From Mangifera indica (taxonomy: Eukaryota; Streptophyta; Magnoliopsida; Sapindales; Anacardiaceae), in NCBI RefSeq assembly GCF_011075055.1, contig NC_058141.1, positions 13,649,639 to 13,713,638 of the forward strand: 64,000 bases of DNA, read 5' to 3'. Shown in pieces: positions 1 to 12,701 of this stretch. The position numbers and the translations under genes are program-made. Below the pieces are notes generated by a model, which worked only from the letters and a program-made list of their open reading frames with translations, made no database searches and had not been told where the DNA came from. How positions within the stretch are numbered: the first letter of the stretch is position 1; each line of letters opens with the position of its first letter.

Positions 1-1317
1 CAGACACCAGATCAGCAGCAGACTTTGGCTGTAATTGGTGAGGTAATGTAAATGTGTCAACTAAATAATGATAGGCAGTGAGGATGAATCAGCTTGTAAG
101 TGACTGATATAACTAAGCTTAATTTTCTATCTCTTGCATATTCTTTAGGATTTATTTGCAATAGCTCAAGATCAGCCATTTCGGTTTCCATCCACCTTTA
201 CTTTTGTTATGAGGTCATTCTCAACACTTGAAGGTCCTCTCTCACTCTCTCACCTCTTTCTCACCATAAAAATCAAAAGTACAAAAAATATTACATTTAT
301 CCTATATAAGATTTGGCTATGATATTCTCCTGCAGGTATCGGGTACATCCTTGACCCGGATTTTTCCTTTGTGAAGGTTGCGGCTCCTTATGCACAGGTT
401 ATAACCCATTTCCCTTAGCATTTCTGATTCACTTCGTAACAGCTTTTCAATTTGTTTTTGGATCTGCCAATCATTTTGTTATTTAAGAGCATAAAACTAA
501 TAGTTCCTACTGTGAACAGGAGCTATTGGATATAAGACAACGGCGACGCAGTGGAACGCAACTAGTGGAGGAATTAAGGAAACAAGCTGATGATGTATTG
601 TGCATTGCCTCTGTTTCTCCCATTTCTTCAGCTTATTGTACTTGCCATCAAATAGAAAACCTTTAACTGAAAGACAAAACAAAATTAGACAGTTCCTTTT
701 TTTTTTTTGGGCATTTATAAAAAAAAATGATTATGTTAAATTTTTATTGTTGTTGGAATTAAGATATCCTGTCCATGTTTGCAGGCGAGATCTTCTACCA
801 TATCCATGCCCTCAAGAATTCAAAAAATTGAAGAGTTTGTGAAACAACTTGAAGAGGGAGATTTAAAATTACGAGTCCGGGTGCTAGAGGTAATCATTTT
901 GTATTTTTCTCTCAGTTCTCTTAGATGAAAGAAAATATAGATGTAATATGCTTTCAGTGTTTCTTTTATTTACAGTTTGACACTATATTTTGATCTGAAA
1001 TCATAAAATCTTCATTTACCAGTCTGAAAGAGCTGCTCGCAAATCATCAATTCTGCAAATGGCTACCATTTATACAGTCTTTGGAGGTACCCTGCTAAAT
1101 CTTGGGGTCACCTTAAGTGGTCAAGGACGTCAACTTTTTGCAAATGGATTATTCATGGGTGCAGGTGACCTTTTGTTTGTTTATGCATTTGCAATGAGAT
1201 CGCGATTATGTTCACTAAACTCTTTCAATTTGCCAAATTGCAGGAGTTTTCTTTACATTGTTTCTTTGGTCGATGGAGAGGGTGAAGAAGCTGGATAAAT
1301 TTGAGAAAATGATATAA
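1..1317 (+). CDS. ABC1-like atypical kinase (ABC1K family), C-terminal part
   Basis: This is the 3' part of a gene that starts left of the window. Coding exons are 1-42, 149-233, 336-397, 520-594, 785-889, 1023-1164 and 1244-1317 (585 nt, in frame, 194 residues). The visible part contains a helical stretch with the segment LKLRVRVLESERAARKS, followed by two hydrophobic segments (ATIYTVFGGTLLNLGVTL and GLFMGAGVFFTLFLW) and the basic tail KKLDKFEKMI. Such a C-terminal tail with one or two membrane helices is typical of plastid ABC1K (UbiB-like) proteins, which bind membranes or plastoglobules and affect prenylquinone and lipid metabolism. The kinase core itself lies outside the window, so activity cannot be judged. 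The closest type from memory is the SIA1/ABC1K7 group; OSA1/ABC1K8 is the alternative. Confidence 0.8.
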
Positions 1318-1600
1318 ATCTATCCCTTAATATTCCAAATTTCCTTCACGTATATAATTATTAATGCTCTATCGATGGTTTTACAGTATGATCTTCATGC
1401 TAGAGAAAAGGAAAATGTCCAAGCAATTGCATGAAGGCTCTGTTCCTCACATTTATATGTGCAACAGGATAGCAATGGCTCCCTGATGCGATATTGATTG
1501 CTGTACACATTGTAACAGTTTAAAACATTCTTTATTAATGCTGAGAAATTGAAAAATAGAGCCCCACTAGTACAATATCTAGTCAAGAAAACGCTTGCTT
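1318..1600. other. 3' flank of the ABC1K gene
   Basis: This is non-coding sequence after the TAA at 1315-1317, presumably the 3' UTR. No convincing reading frame was seen on either strand. The minus-strand frame across it has no recognisable homology. Confidence 0.5.
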
Positions 1601-1610
1601 CAGCTTCACT

Positions 1611-2265
1611 TTATAGATCCCAATTTTCCAGGCAAAACCCATTAATAAGATTAACATAAGTATGATGATCAGGAACTAACCCCATCTCAAGCTTATAATT
1701 TTTCATATCTACAGCTTCATCAGCCTGCCCCATTCTACATAGCCCACCAATGAAGACATTATAACTGACAACCTTCGGATTACAACTCTTCTCTCCCATC
1801 TCCAAAAGCACCCGTTACAGCTTTCTCAACATTGCTCATCTTATTTAATGACCCGGTGTAGTGGTTTGTTTACTTGTTCAGTGAAATCAGGCAGAGTTCT
1901 CTAGTGAAAAAAAAGAAGTAAAAAAAAAACATTGCCCATATTAAAATGTGTATTTATCACTGGGGTATAAGTATACACATCAAAACCCACCTTCAATTCA
2001 TTCATTTTCTCACAATCCTTCCAATGCAACTCCATTTGTTCCCTTTCAAAAAATCCTTCAACAATTCATTACAACACAACACTGCAGACCCAAACTCAAG
2101 TACTTTTATCGCAGCTAAACACGTCAACAGCCTCATTTAACAGTCCCACATTCCTAAATCCATCAATCACCATATCAAACACAACAACATTGCTCGTGAA
2201 CTCACTACTCTCTTTGTAATACCTATGAATGACATTCAAAATATCACAATCCCAAATATAAGGTA
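1611..2265 (-). pseudogene. Decayed pentatricopeptide-repeat (PPR) gene fragment
   Basis: Several reading frames on the minus strand together resemble a P-class PPR protein. From 5' to 3': about 2234-2150 reads HRYYKESSEF then VFDMVIDGFRNVGLLNEAVD; after a frame change about 2120-2040 reads LEFGSAVLCCNELLKDFLKG; about 1990-1935 reads VGFDVYTYTPVINTHFNMGN; about 1850-1815 reads LNKMSNVEKAV; 1811-1611 holds an open stretch with KVVSYNVFIGGLCRMGQADE and PDHHTYVNLINGFC, ending in a stop. These are the helix pairs of PPR repeats, normally RNA-binding proteins of plastids or mitochondria. Frame changes, in-frame stops and missing repeats show it is dead. Intact relatives are typically 450-700 residues, so most repeats are lost. 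Confidence 0.8.
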
Positions 2266-2356
2266 TAAAACTTACCTCAATTCATCATGTTGAAAATCTT
2301 AATTTACTGCAACCATTGAATCATCCATGGAAGGCAACAAAGTCTCCCATGGTTGA

Positions 2357-2496
2357 CTAAAACCTAATTTGCATTAAATCCAGTCTTATCATAATGAAGA
2401 CTGAAAAAAATCCCTTGCAAACAACTAAAACCTAATTTGCATTGAATCCAATCTTATCATCATTAAAACTGGAAAAAAAAAATCCCTTGTGAACAA
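2357..2496. repeat. Tandem duplication of a 68-72 bp unit
   Basis: Copy 1 (2357-2424) and copy 2 (2425-2496) are directly adjacent. Both start CTAAAACCTAATTTGCATT and contain AATCCCTTG near the end, with scattered substitutions and a longer A-run in copy 2. It lies just upstream of the PPR remnant. No function is apparent. Confidence 0.85.
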
Positions 2497-2499
2497 TAA

Positions 2500-3150
2500 A
2501 ACAAGTCAACCACTACCAATACTTTTAATTATGATAAAATTAATGTTAGAAAGATGCTATGATGTGGACGTATATCCCCCAAAGATGCCCTTAGTTGGAC
2601 TTTAATCTAATGGCCGGAGAACTATTTTTCCCTCAAATTTTAATGCAAAGGTAAATACATATTCGTAAAGTTTAAAAAATTTAAAGTTCCACTTATCGCT
2701 CAATTATTGTTAAAATTTTCTATTAGAGATATGAGTAAAATTGTTATTTTATTAATAATATTAAAAATATATAAAATTTATTATATTTTCTCTTCTAAAT
2801 TTTAAAAACTAAATACTTCACTGTTATTTAAAGTTTTATAATCTTGAAAAATCATATTCCCCCTCCCCCCAAACATAGGGTTTTTTTTTTAATTTCTCTG
2901 ACCATCATTTTCAGAGCTAACGACCTCTTTTATTTATCCTTAATCATTGTTTGGTATACCCTAAACCATTTTTAATGAAAAAATCAAAAAAAATTAACAG
3001 TTAACTCATGAATGAGATTTTAAGTTTTTCAAATTTTATTAATATGACTTTAAGAACACATCAAAACTTAAATGAGAATAAGTCCTTTGGCCCAATCTAA
3101 TCTATGTTTATGTTACTTTCTCCACTCACAGTTAACAATCCATGTATCTT
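2500..3150. other. AT-rich intergenic DNA
   Basis: The sequence is AT-rich with no open reading frame of coding character on either strand. It lies between the PPR remnant and a MITE-like element. Confidence 0.5.
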
Positions 3151-3158
3151 TACTTTTA

Positions 3159-3340
3159 GAACAATACTATGTGTACTTATTTTTTATACACAATTCATAT
3201 ACACAATGATGTGTCATCATATAATTAGGTGATTTTAAAATATGTGTCATCATATAATAAAAAAAATCAAATCACATGATAACACATCATCTGTGTATAT
3301 AAATTATGTATAAAAAATGAGTACACATAATTTTATTGTT
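3159..3340. mobile_element. Foldback MITE of about 182 bp
   Basis: The left half (from GAACAATACTATGTGTACTT) is nearly the reverse complement of the right half (ending GAGTACACATAATTTTATTG and then TT), with arms of roughly 80 bp. Both arms contain TGTGTACT and TTTTTTATACA motifs. The same 7 bases, ACTTTTA, flank it on both sides (3152-3158 and 3341-3347), consistent with a target-site duplication. It has no coding capacity. Superfamily is uncertain; the flank length suggests hAT or Mutator-like rather than Tourist or Stowaway. Confidence 0.75.
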
Positions 3341-3730
3341 ACTTTTATGTATATCTTCACGTCCCTAAGTTTCCAATATACCCTAATAATTTAATTAAAA
3401 GTAAATATACATGCAATTATACTCTTAATAATATGATAAGTATAAATATATTATACAAATTTATCTGTTTCGGTTATTATTTATGATATTAGATAATTTT
3501 TCTATTTTCATTGAAATTAAATTATAATCAAATAAATTTTATTCTAAAAATAAATATAATCATAAACATACTAATTTTGAAAATATTAAAACCAAATATA
3601 CTGTACTCTTGATATTTTAAGCATTTATTTTAACCTTTAAATTTTGTGTGGTCAAGACGGTAAATAAACTTCATCTAAGAGGCCAAATTAGTAGTTTGTG
3701 TGCTACGTGCTCTGACTGATCCCCCCGTTC
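3341..3730. other. AT-rich sequence upstream of the AACT promoter
   Basis: This stretch is very AT-rich with long A/T runs and no reading frame of coding character. It probably holds distal promoter sequence of the thiolase gene, but no specific site could be assigned. Confidence 0.4.
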
Positions 3731-3738
3731 TTTATATA
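3731..3738 (+). promoter_or_regulatory. Probable TATA box of the AACT gene
   Basis: TTTATATA lies about 100 bp before a probable 5' UTR exon that ends at a donor (CGCAG|GTAAAT) at 3834/3835. The next acceptor, TTGCAG, ends at 4416, giving a 5' UTR intron of about 580 bp, with the start codon 21 nt further on. Long leader introns are common in highly expressed plant genes. Confidence 0.5.
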
Positions 3739-4437
3739 TGTCATATGAGTGTACTCAGTCAAGTTCAATTTCAACTCAACATCTCTCCAACAAGCCTAGC
3801 TGGTGACTTTGATCTCGCAATCAACACAACGCAGGTAAATTTCAATTTCATTGAATTTTGTTAAAATTTGTTATTCTAGTGAGAATCTCTGGCCGAAAAT
3901 ATGTAATGTAATTGCATAACTATTATTTCTTCTACTTAGATCCTGCTGTTTTTGTTTTCACTTTGTTTATGTTTGGCTGCCGAGACAACTTCTGTTTTCT
4001 TTTTAATTTTCGTGCATTTCTCTGCTGTCAAACGGAGGTTTGGTGGCTAGTTATTGCTGCATTTGTCGGTACAAATACACGATTACTTTATTATTATTAT
4101 TTTTTGTTTATGTAAACTAGGAATTAATAATTTCAGATTAAGTAATAATTAATTATCAGATTAGTTTGGACGTGATCTGATGTTTATTTCTTCTTCTCTT
4201 TTTTCCATTTTCTGAAAAAAAATAAAAGTGAGAAAGAAAAGTAACACTATCTTTGTTATGTTATTTGTTTAATTTTGAACTGACTTCATGCTTTTGCTAT
4301 GAACTGCAGAATAAGTAAATATTATCATTATAATTGTAATTAAAATTTTTTAAATTTTAATTTAACGGCTCATATGTATTGTGCTCACTGAAGGTGAATG
4401 AAATTTATTATTGCAGCTGATTTTCATTTAAGTTCAT

Positions 4438-7437
<3,000 letters not shown>

Positions 7438-8748
7438 GCCCTTTATGTTAGGTAAGCGTCATGCATAGTAAATTTACAATTTAAATGAAAGCATAATATA
7501 GTAGTAATGAAGATAATTAGGCTGTACTTTTTGCTAAGGAGGTGACTTTTTAAACCTTTTTATGAGAGAAAATATAATAATAAATTCTAACAGCAATAAC
7601 AATAGCACTCTATTGTATCTAAAAAATAATTTTAACTATCTATGATAACAACTATTTCTTGCATTCATGGGATCACTCGTGCATGATGAGCCTTTTCTTA
7701 AAAGATTTGGGCTGCTTAAAAGCTTGAACTCTGTGTATAATCTCTGTAACTGGTGACAATTACCTCTCTGTGGTTCAGGATAGAAATGAGCGAGGATGAA
7801 TCTTTGGTCATCACAGTTAGATTGTTGTGCAATTTTACCTTCACTTGTTTTTCATTTTGCTTTTATATGTAATAAAGCTAAATTTGTACTAAGACGTTCC
7901 ATTGCTGCATTCTCTCTCGACTCTTTCTTGCCATAGAACTTTGATTATTATTATTTTAGAGCTGTTGCATAAATAAATTATTTAGTACTTTAAATAGATA
8001 AAATGGTTTAATGCAAGATCATCCGGGGATTAAGTGGTGGTTCCCCTCCTCAATCAAGGTATATGTCTTGTTCAATTGGGTACCTGTCAATGTCTTGTGA
8101 ATTGTGATATCTATCAAATAGACGTTCCCAACAAAGTCACCATTTATTGATTTTGACTTAACAAGATGCTCTTAAATAGTGATTCTAGCCTCGTTGGACA
8201 ATTGAAATAAAGCAGAAATAAAGACTTGTTGGGGTCCCTTGTTAATTCGTGTTTGTTTCTTTTTAGAATCTCCTTAATGATGCACGTAATCCATTACTTC
8301 AGCTGTCTCAAAATAACCAGAGATGATATTCTTGTACTAACTAAATAACGGCGTATGTTGTTATATAAGCTGTATCACCTAAATTGACAGATTTTGATGA
8401 CCTATTACGTTATATTTGCATTAACATCCGTTAAAAAAAATCCATCAATAATCCCAACAAATAACAAAGTTTCAGTGATAAATAACCTCTAACTGATTGC
8501 TTTATGAATGATAGGATGTTACGTGCGTGTGATTGGTTAAGTGCACAGCTGGCCTTGAATTAACGGAAGCAAGCACAAAAACCGTTTTAAGTCGTTCAAC
8601 TTTGTGGGGCCCCATCGCAATATTTCCTCTCCCCTCCCTTTTGGCCCACCTCTCTCGTCTTTATCAACGCAATACAATACCGTCTTCTTGAAACGCAACT
8701 CAAAACAATCAGAAACGAATTCTCACTCCCTCTGCAACAATATCATTC
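7438..8748. other. AACT 3' flank and NOI-gene upstream region
   Basis: AT-rich non-coding sequence. The first few hundred bases probably hold the AACT 3' UTR (AATAAA-like signal near 7871). The last 150 bases, with CT-rich runs, probably hold the leader of the NOI gene. No other gene was seen. Confidence 0.5.
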
Positions 8749-10755
8749 ATGGCTGTAAGCGTATAATCCTTTTTCTTGCTTTTTAATGACGTTTTCCTTC
8801 TTCATTTTACCTTTTTTCCATTTCTGGCATGCTCAGCGTGTTGTAGATGTTGTGGCTTTGGTCAAGTTGAATTTTTTTTTTTTTTTTTAACTGGGGTTTC
8901 CTATTCAGTGCATGTAAACATTTATGGTTTCGAATTGTTCAGGATTTTGATAGTTTTGTTGGAATTTTTTTATTGAATTTATGAAACTTTATGGGAGATT
9001 CTTAATGATTTTTAAAAGTTTTTGAGAGGTTTGCTGCCTAATTGTTATTTAATTTTCATGAATTCTAGTCCCCATTTTGATTGTTATTCTCTCTCTTTTA
9101 CCCATTCTCTCTACTCTTGACCCCATTAGTTATGATACCAGTTTATGCTTGTGTGTTGTGTTACCGCTTTCATACACCGGTATTTTAATTTCTGATCATG
9201 CATAGATTAGGAGACTTAAGATGTGCCCATTGAGAAAAATGTTGTTCTCATTCAGGAGGAGCTGGGTTGGATTTTAGCAGCATTATTGTTATGATATAAT
9301 CACCTTTATTGACGTGTCAGCACAATCTTATATGGTTATATTTATATGATTGCCATCATATTGGGCTTTTGGATACATGGAGATTTCACTATTCATAATG
9401 ATCTTCCACTTGTTGCAAGTTTCTTCTTCGATGGCTGACCCTCACGATATCTGCAGGAAAAAGGTCAACCACTGCCAAAATTTGGTGAATGGGATGTTAA
9501 TAACCCAGCATCAGCTGAGGGATTCACAGTTATTTTCAACAAGGCTAGAAATGAGAAAAAGATGGGTGGGAAGCCTGAATCACCTGCAAAAGATTTTACT
9601 CAACTTAAACGCGGGGCTGTTCTTGGAAAGCCACAATCTGTAAGTTTCTTTTTAATCATGCTTATACCTTAATTAGTTGTTTTTCCTGTTAAGATTTTCA
9701 CAAATGTTTGTGGTGTGTAGTGCTCTCAAATCACTATTGAGACTTCATTAAACTTAATACTTTGCTGTTTTCTGTTTTCTTTTTTCTTTATTCTGTCACA
9801 AATGTTAGTGGTGTCTAGTGCTCCTAAATCACTGTTAAGACTTCATTAAACTTAATGCATCGTTACAGCAATTCAATCAAAATCTAGAAATTTCTAGTTT
9901 CTTTTTTTTTTTTTTAAATTTTCGAGCTTCAAATCCAGTTTGGTTTACTTTTTCATCCACATTGGCCTTCGTTGTTGTCATTTATAGCTTATGATACTCC
10001 GTTTGGCATTCTATTTCTTCCATTTCTCAAATACATCCCCCCTGTACTAGGGTTGTGGCCATGTTGGGACACTTCTTGGTCTGTGCTATCTAAATGCAAA
10101 AATTACATTTCATAGTGCTATGTGCTTACCTTTTTTATTAAGACGTACACCAATCCTTTTTAAATGGATCTTCCCTATTCCCTGAACCAATGCCACCTCT
10201 TACTTAAGATGACCACCATTGTTATGACATTTTACATGGTTTACATACAAATTGATGTTGCTTGAAATTTTTATGATGTGTACCAAGTCATCATACTATG
10301 GGTCATTTCAAAAATTACTTGTATCATGTACTGGGATGGCTTGGCATGTAAGATGGAATATCAATTTGTATGATTTTTTGTTTTTTTTACCATAATTTGT
10401 TTGCTTGTACAGTGTAACATCTATGTTTCATTCTCCCATCTGAATGGATTTTATTTCAGTGGAGAACAATTGGTGACTTAAGGAATGCATTCCACTGATT
10501 GGTTATCGTGTTTATTTGTAAGAACTTGCAATAGATTATGAATACCCAAAGAGTTACATGTTAGTCAGTATACATTGTTATCATCCCCTTGTTAACTCAG
10601 AAAGTTTTCATATGAAAATGTTGTGTTTAATTGCAGGGTCTTTGGTTTTTTGTAAAATTCACAGGTTGACAGTTTGTTAATTTGATGTTTTGAAATATAC
10701 TGATTTGCAGAAAAAATGGTTTTGCTGTGTCAATGCTGCCAATGCAAAATCATGA
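8749..10755 (+). CDS. NOI/RIN4-like small protein
   Basis: Three coding exons (8749-8754, 9457-9639, 10711-10755) join to a 77-residue protein. The first exon codes only Met-Ala and is followed by GTAAGC. Residues 8-36 form the nitrate-induced (NOI) domain, with the motif PLPKFGEWD, which matches the core of the site cut by the Pseudomonas protease AvrRpt2 in RIN4. The C-terminus KKWFCCV (Cys68, Cys69) fits palmitoylation and plasma-membrane attachment as in RIN4. Family members are small disordered proteins acting near immune receptors and exocyst subunits. An ATG at 9431 in exon 2 is in a different frame and is not used. Confidence 0.9.
9699..9856. repeat. Direct repeat (two units of about 60 bp) in NOI intron 2
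   Basis: TCACAAATG...GTGTAGTGCTC and ACTTCATTAAACTTAAT recur at 98-bp spacing (9699-9759 and 9797-9856), with a T/C-rich spacer. This is an old local duplication with several substitutions. Confidence 0.8.
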
Positions 10756-11387
10756 GGAAGCTCTGATCTTATCAGATTTATAAAATAAAAGCATTATACG
10801 TCTATAAATTACATATGATCCAGAAGACTGGAGCTGCTTTCAAGAGCTATGATGGGTCTTGCTGGAGTCCGTTTGTTGTGACATGTATTCTAGGGAAAAT
10901 TATGATGAAAGAATAATGTTTATATGTTTATGTAATACTAGTAAGTTATTGTTTCAAGTGGGTTTTGTTTTTCTTGTGTGAAACTGTGTGTACTTACATG
11001 AAACAAAGTACTACTTTCGCATTTTCGAATAATCAACAATGTCAATGATGAATTCACAACGATTCTTCTGTATCTGTTGCTATTAACTTGAACTTTGTGG
11101 CTATGGAAACTCATACAGCATCCTAACCAATAATGGTGATTGATATATATGCTGACTTTATCGAATAATATCAGCCTCTTATTCGTATGGTTTCCATTGA
11201 ATCAACATGAGTTCTAGATTAGTCATTGTCTTGTCGATTAAACAGATAATAAGTGGAGGTCAATCCATAATGGGAATTTACTGGAATATAAAACTTTTCC
11301 CACCATCAAACGCCAAATATAGCATGTAGAGGCAAAGCAACATTAAGATCTTACTACAAATGAAGATTCATACTGCACTTACTTACA
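10756..11387. other. NOI-gene 3' flank
   Basis: Non-coding. The 3' UTR probably runs to about 10.95 kb. No reading frame or RNA gene was recognised before the p24 pseudogene. Confidence 0.5.
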
Positions 11388-12325
11388 GGTGTCTGTGAAG
11401 GAAGACTTGAAGGACACTAGCCCCAAAGAGAAAAGCTGATTCAAATATTGCCTTTCAAGTGCTCTCCTGCTCATGTTATGCACCCAATTTGCTGAAATAA
11501 CCCACAAACTTGCTTTAAAGTCACTCTACTTGAATACAGATTTATATGCATGAAAATCCTCAACCACAACATTTAAAGTAGAGATTCACAAATTGGATTA
11601 ATGCCACGGAAATTTAGGTGTTCATATTAAATAATTTTACCCAGTGCCTGGCTATCAGTCCGAGCATCTAACCAATGTTGATCAAATTGAACATCATAAA
11701 GGGCTTCCTCCAACCGGGCTACGGGCTCTAGAATGTTCTGTACACATTCAAGGGAACCATTTACCATTCTGTAGTCGATTAAAAATGTGTAAAAATTAGC
11801 AAATGTGTCTCATCATCTTTGGAATGTTGATCATAAAATGCAAAGTGAGCAACATGAACACCAAAATCATAGTTTCGTATGAGACTTGCTGGTAAAGCAG
11901 AGGTTGTTAACTCCTCACTTGGGTACCGCAAACTCATATTTCTCACTGATCTTGTCTTGAATTTCATGAATTTGACCTCCTGAAGGTTCCTTTATCTGAT
12001 AATCTCACCAGAGTTATGCAAAAATAACAGATTTTGAAGAGACAAAAGATATGATATAAGAGTCCAAAACTTGATTGAAGTGAACCGAATCATAAGATGA
12101 ACAGATCGTTCACTAGGAGAATATATGTTTATCATGTTGCCATCAGATATAAGTGGTTAAACAACAATGGTATTAAAGTAGAAGCAAATCAAATGGCAAA
12201 GAAATAGAAAAAAAGATACCACAAGATCAACACTATCTTCAGTGAAATGCAAGAGTGTCAGACTTAATAACAACGAGTGAGAGATGAAATGTCTCCTTCA
12301 TATTCAACTCTGTGAGATAAACATT
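11388..12325 (-). pseudogene. Decayed p24-beta (emp24/GOLD cargo receptor) gene
   Basis: Three exon remnants lie on the minus strand with splice signals still in place. Exon A (about 12325-12220) reads RVEYEGD, then VVIKSD, then TEDSVDLV in shifting frames, followed by GTATC. Exon B (11995-11641) follows a CAG and reads EPSGGQIHEIQDKISEKYEF, a TGA, a GV..CFTSKS stretch, another stop, then in a new frame DFGVHVAHFAFYDQHSKDD and, after another shift, LEEALYDVQFDQHWLDARTD. Exon C (11491-11388) reads NMSRRAL then KAIFESAFLFGASVLQ, the start of the transmembrane helix. This order is that of plant p24-beta2 proteins, which recycle between ER and Golgi in COPI/COPII vesicles. Retained introns show a genomic duplicate, not a retrocopy. 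At least three frameshifts and two stops make it non-functional. Confidence 0.8.
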
Positions 12326-12701
12326 ACTTTGTCTATCTCAAATCTTATTCTTTCTGTTATTCCCACCATCATTACAACTACAACAATAATAATATGTTTC
12401 AACTCCATATTAATAGATCAATCTCTAATTAACTAAATTATTTTCTTAATTAAGACAAACAATGATTAACTGAAAAAGAGAGAGTGGCAGTACGACATCA
12501 TCTTGATAACTAAAAATTAACTGAGTCATCCTAGGATTGTATTTAGTTATCATGTTTGACCACAGATGATCACGTAACTTTAGATATAACCGTAATAATG
12601 ATCGTGTTCGATACATTGTGTTTATATCAGTAAGTATAAGTCAGGTCAGTCTTCCCAGTAAGTGAAATACAATTACATTTGCATAAGACCACTCACAGCA
12701 T
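12326..12701. other. Spacer between p24 pseudogene and SAWADEE gene
   Basis: AT-rich. It probably includes the 3' UTR of the SAWADEE gene (minus strand). No further exon of the p24 remnant could be read here. Confidence 0.4.

Noticed and set aside
1395..1586. 63-codon minus-strand frame 3' of ABC1K
   Set aside because: No PPR or other motif, unlike the stretch immediately upstream on that strand; most likely 3' UTR of the ABC1K gene.
3912..4115. 67-codon plus-strand reading frame
   Set aside because: It falls inside the inferred 5' UTR intron of AACT and is a Phe/Tyr/Leu-rich translation of T-rich intron sequence.
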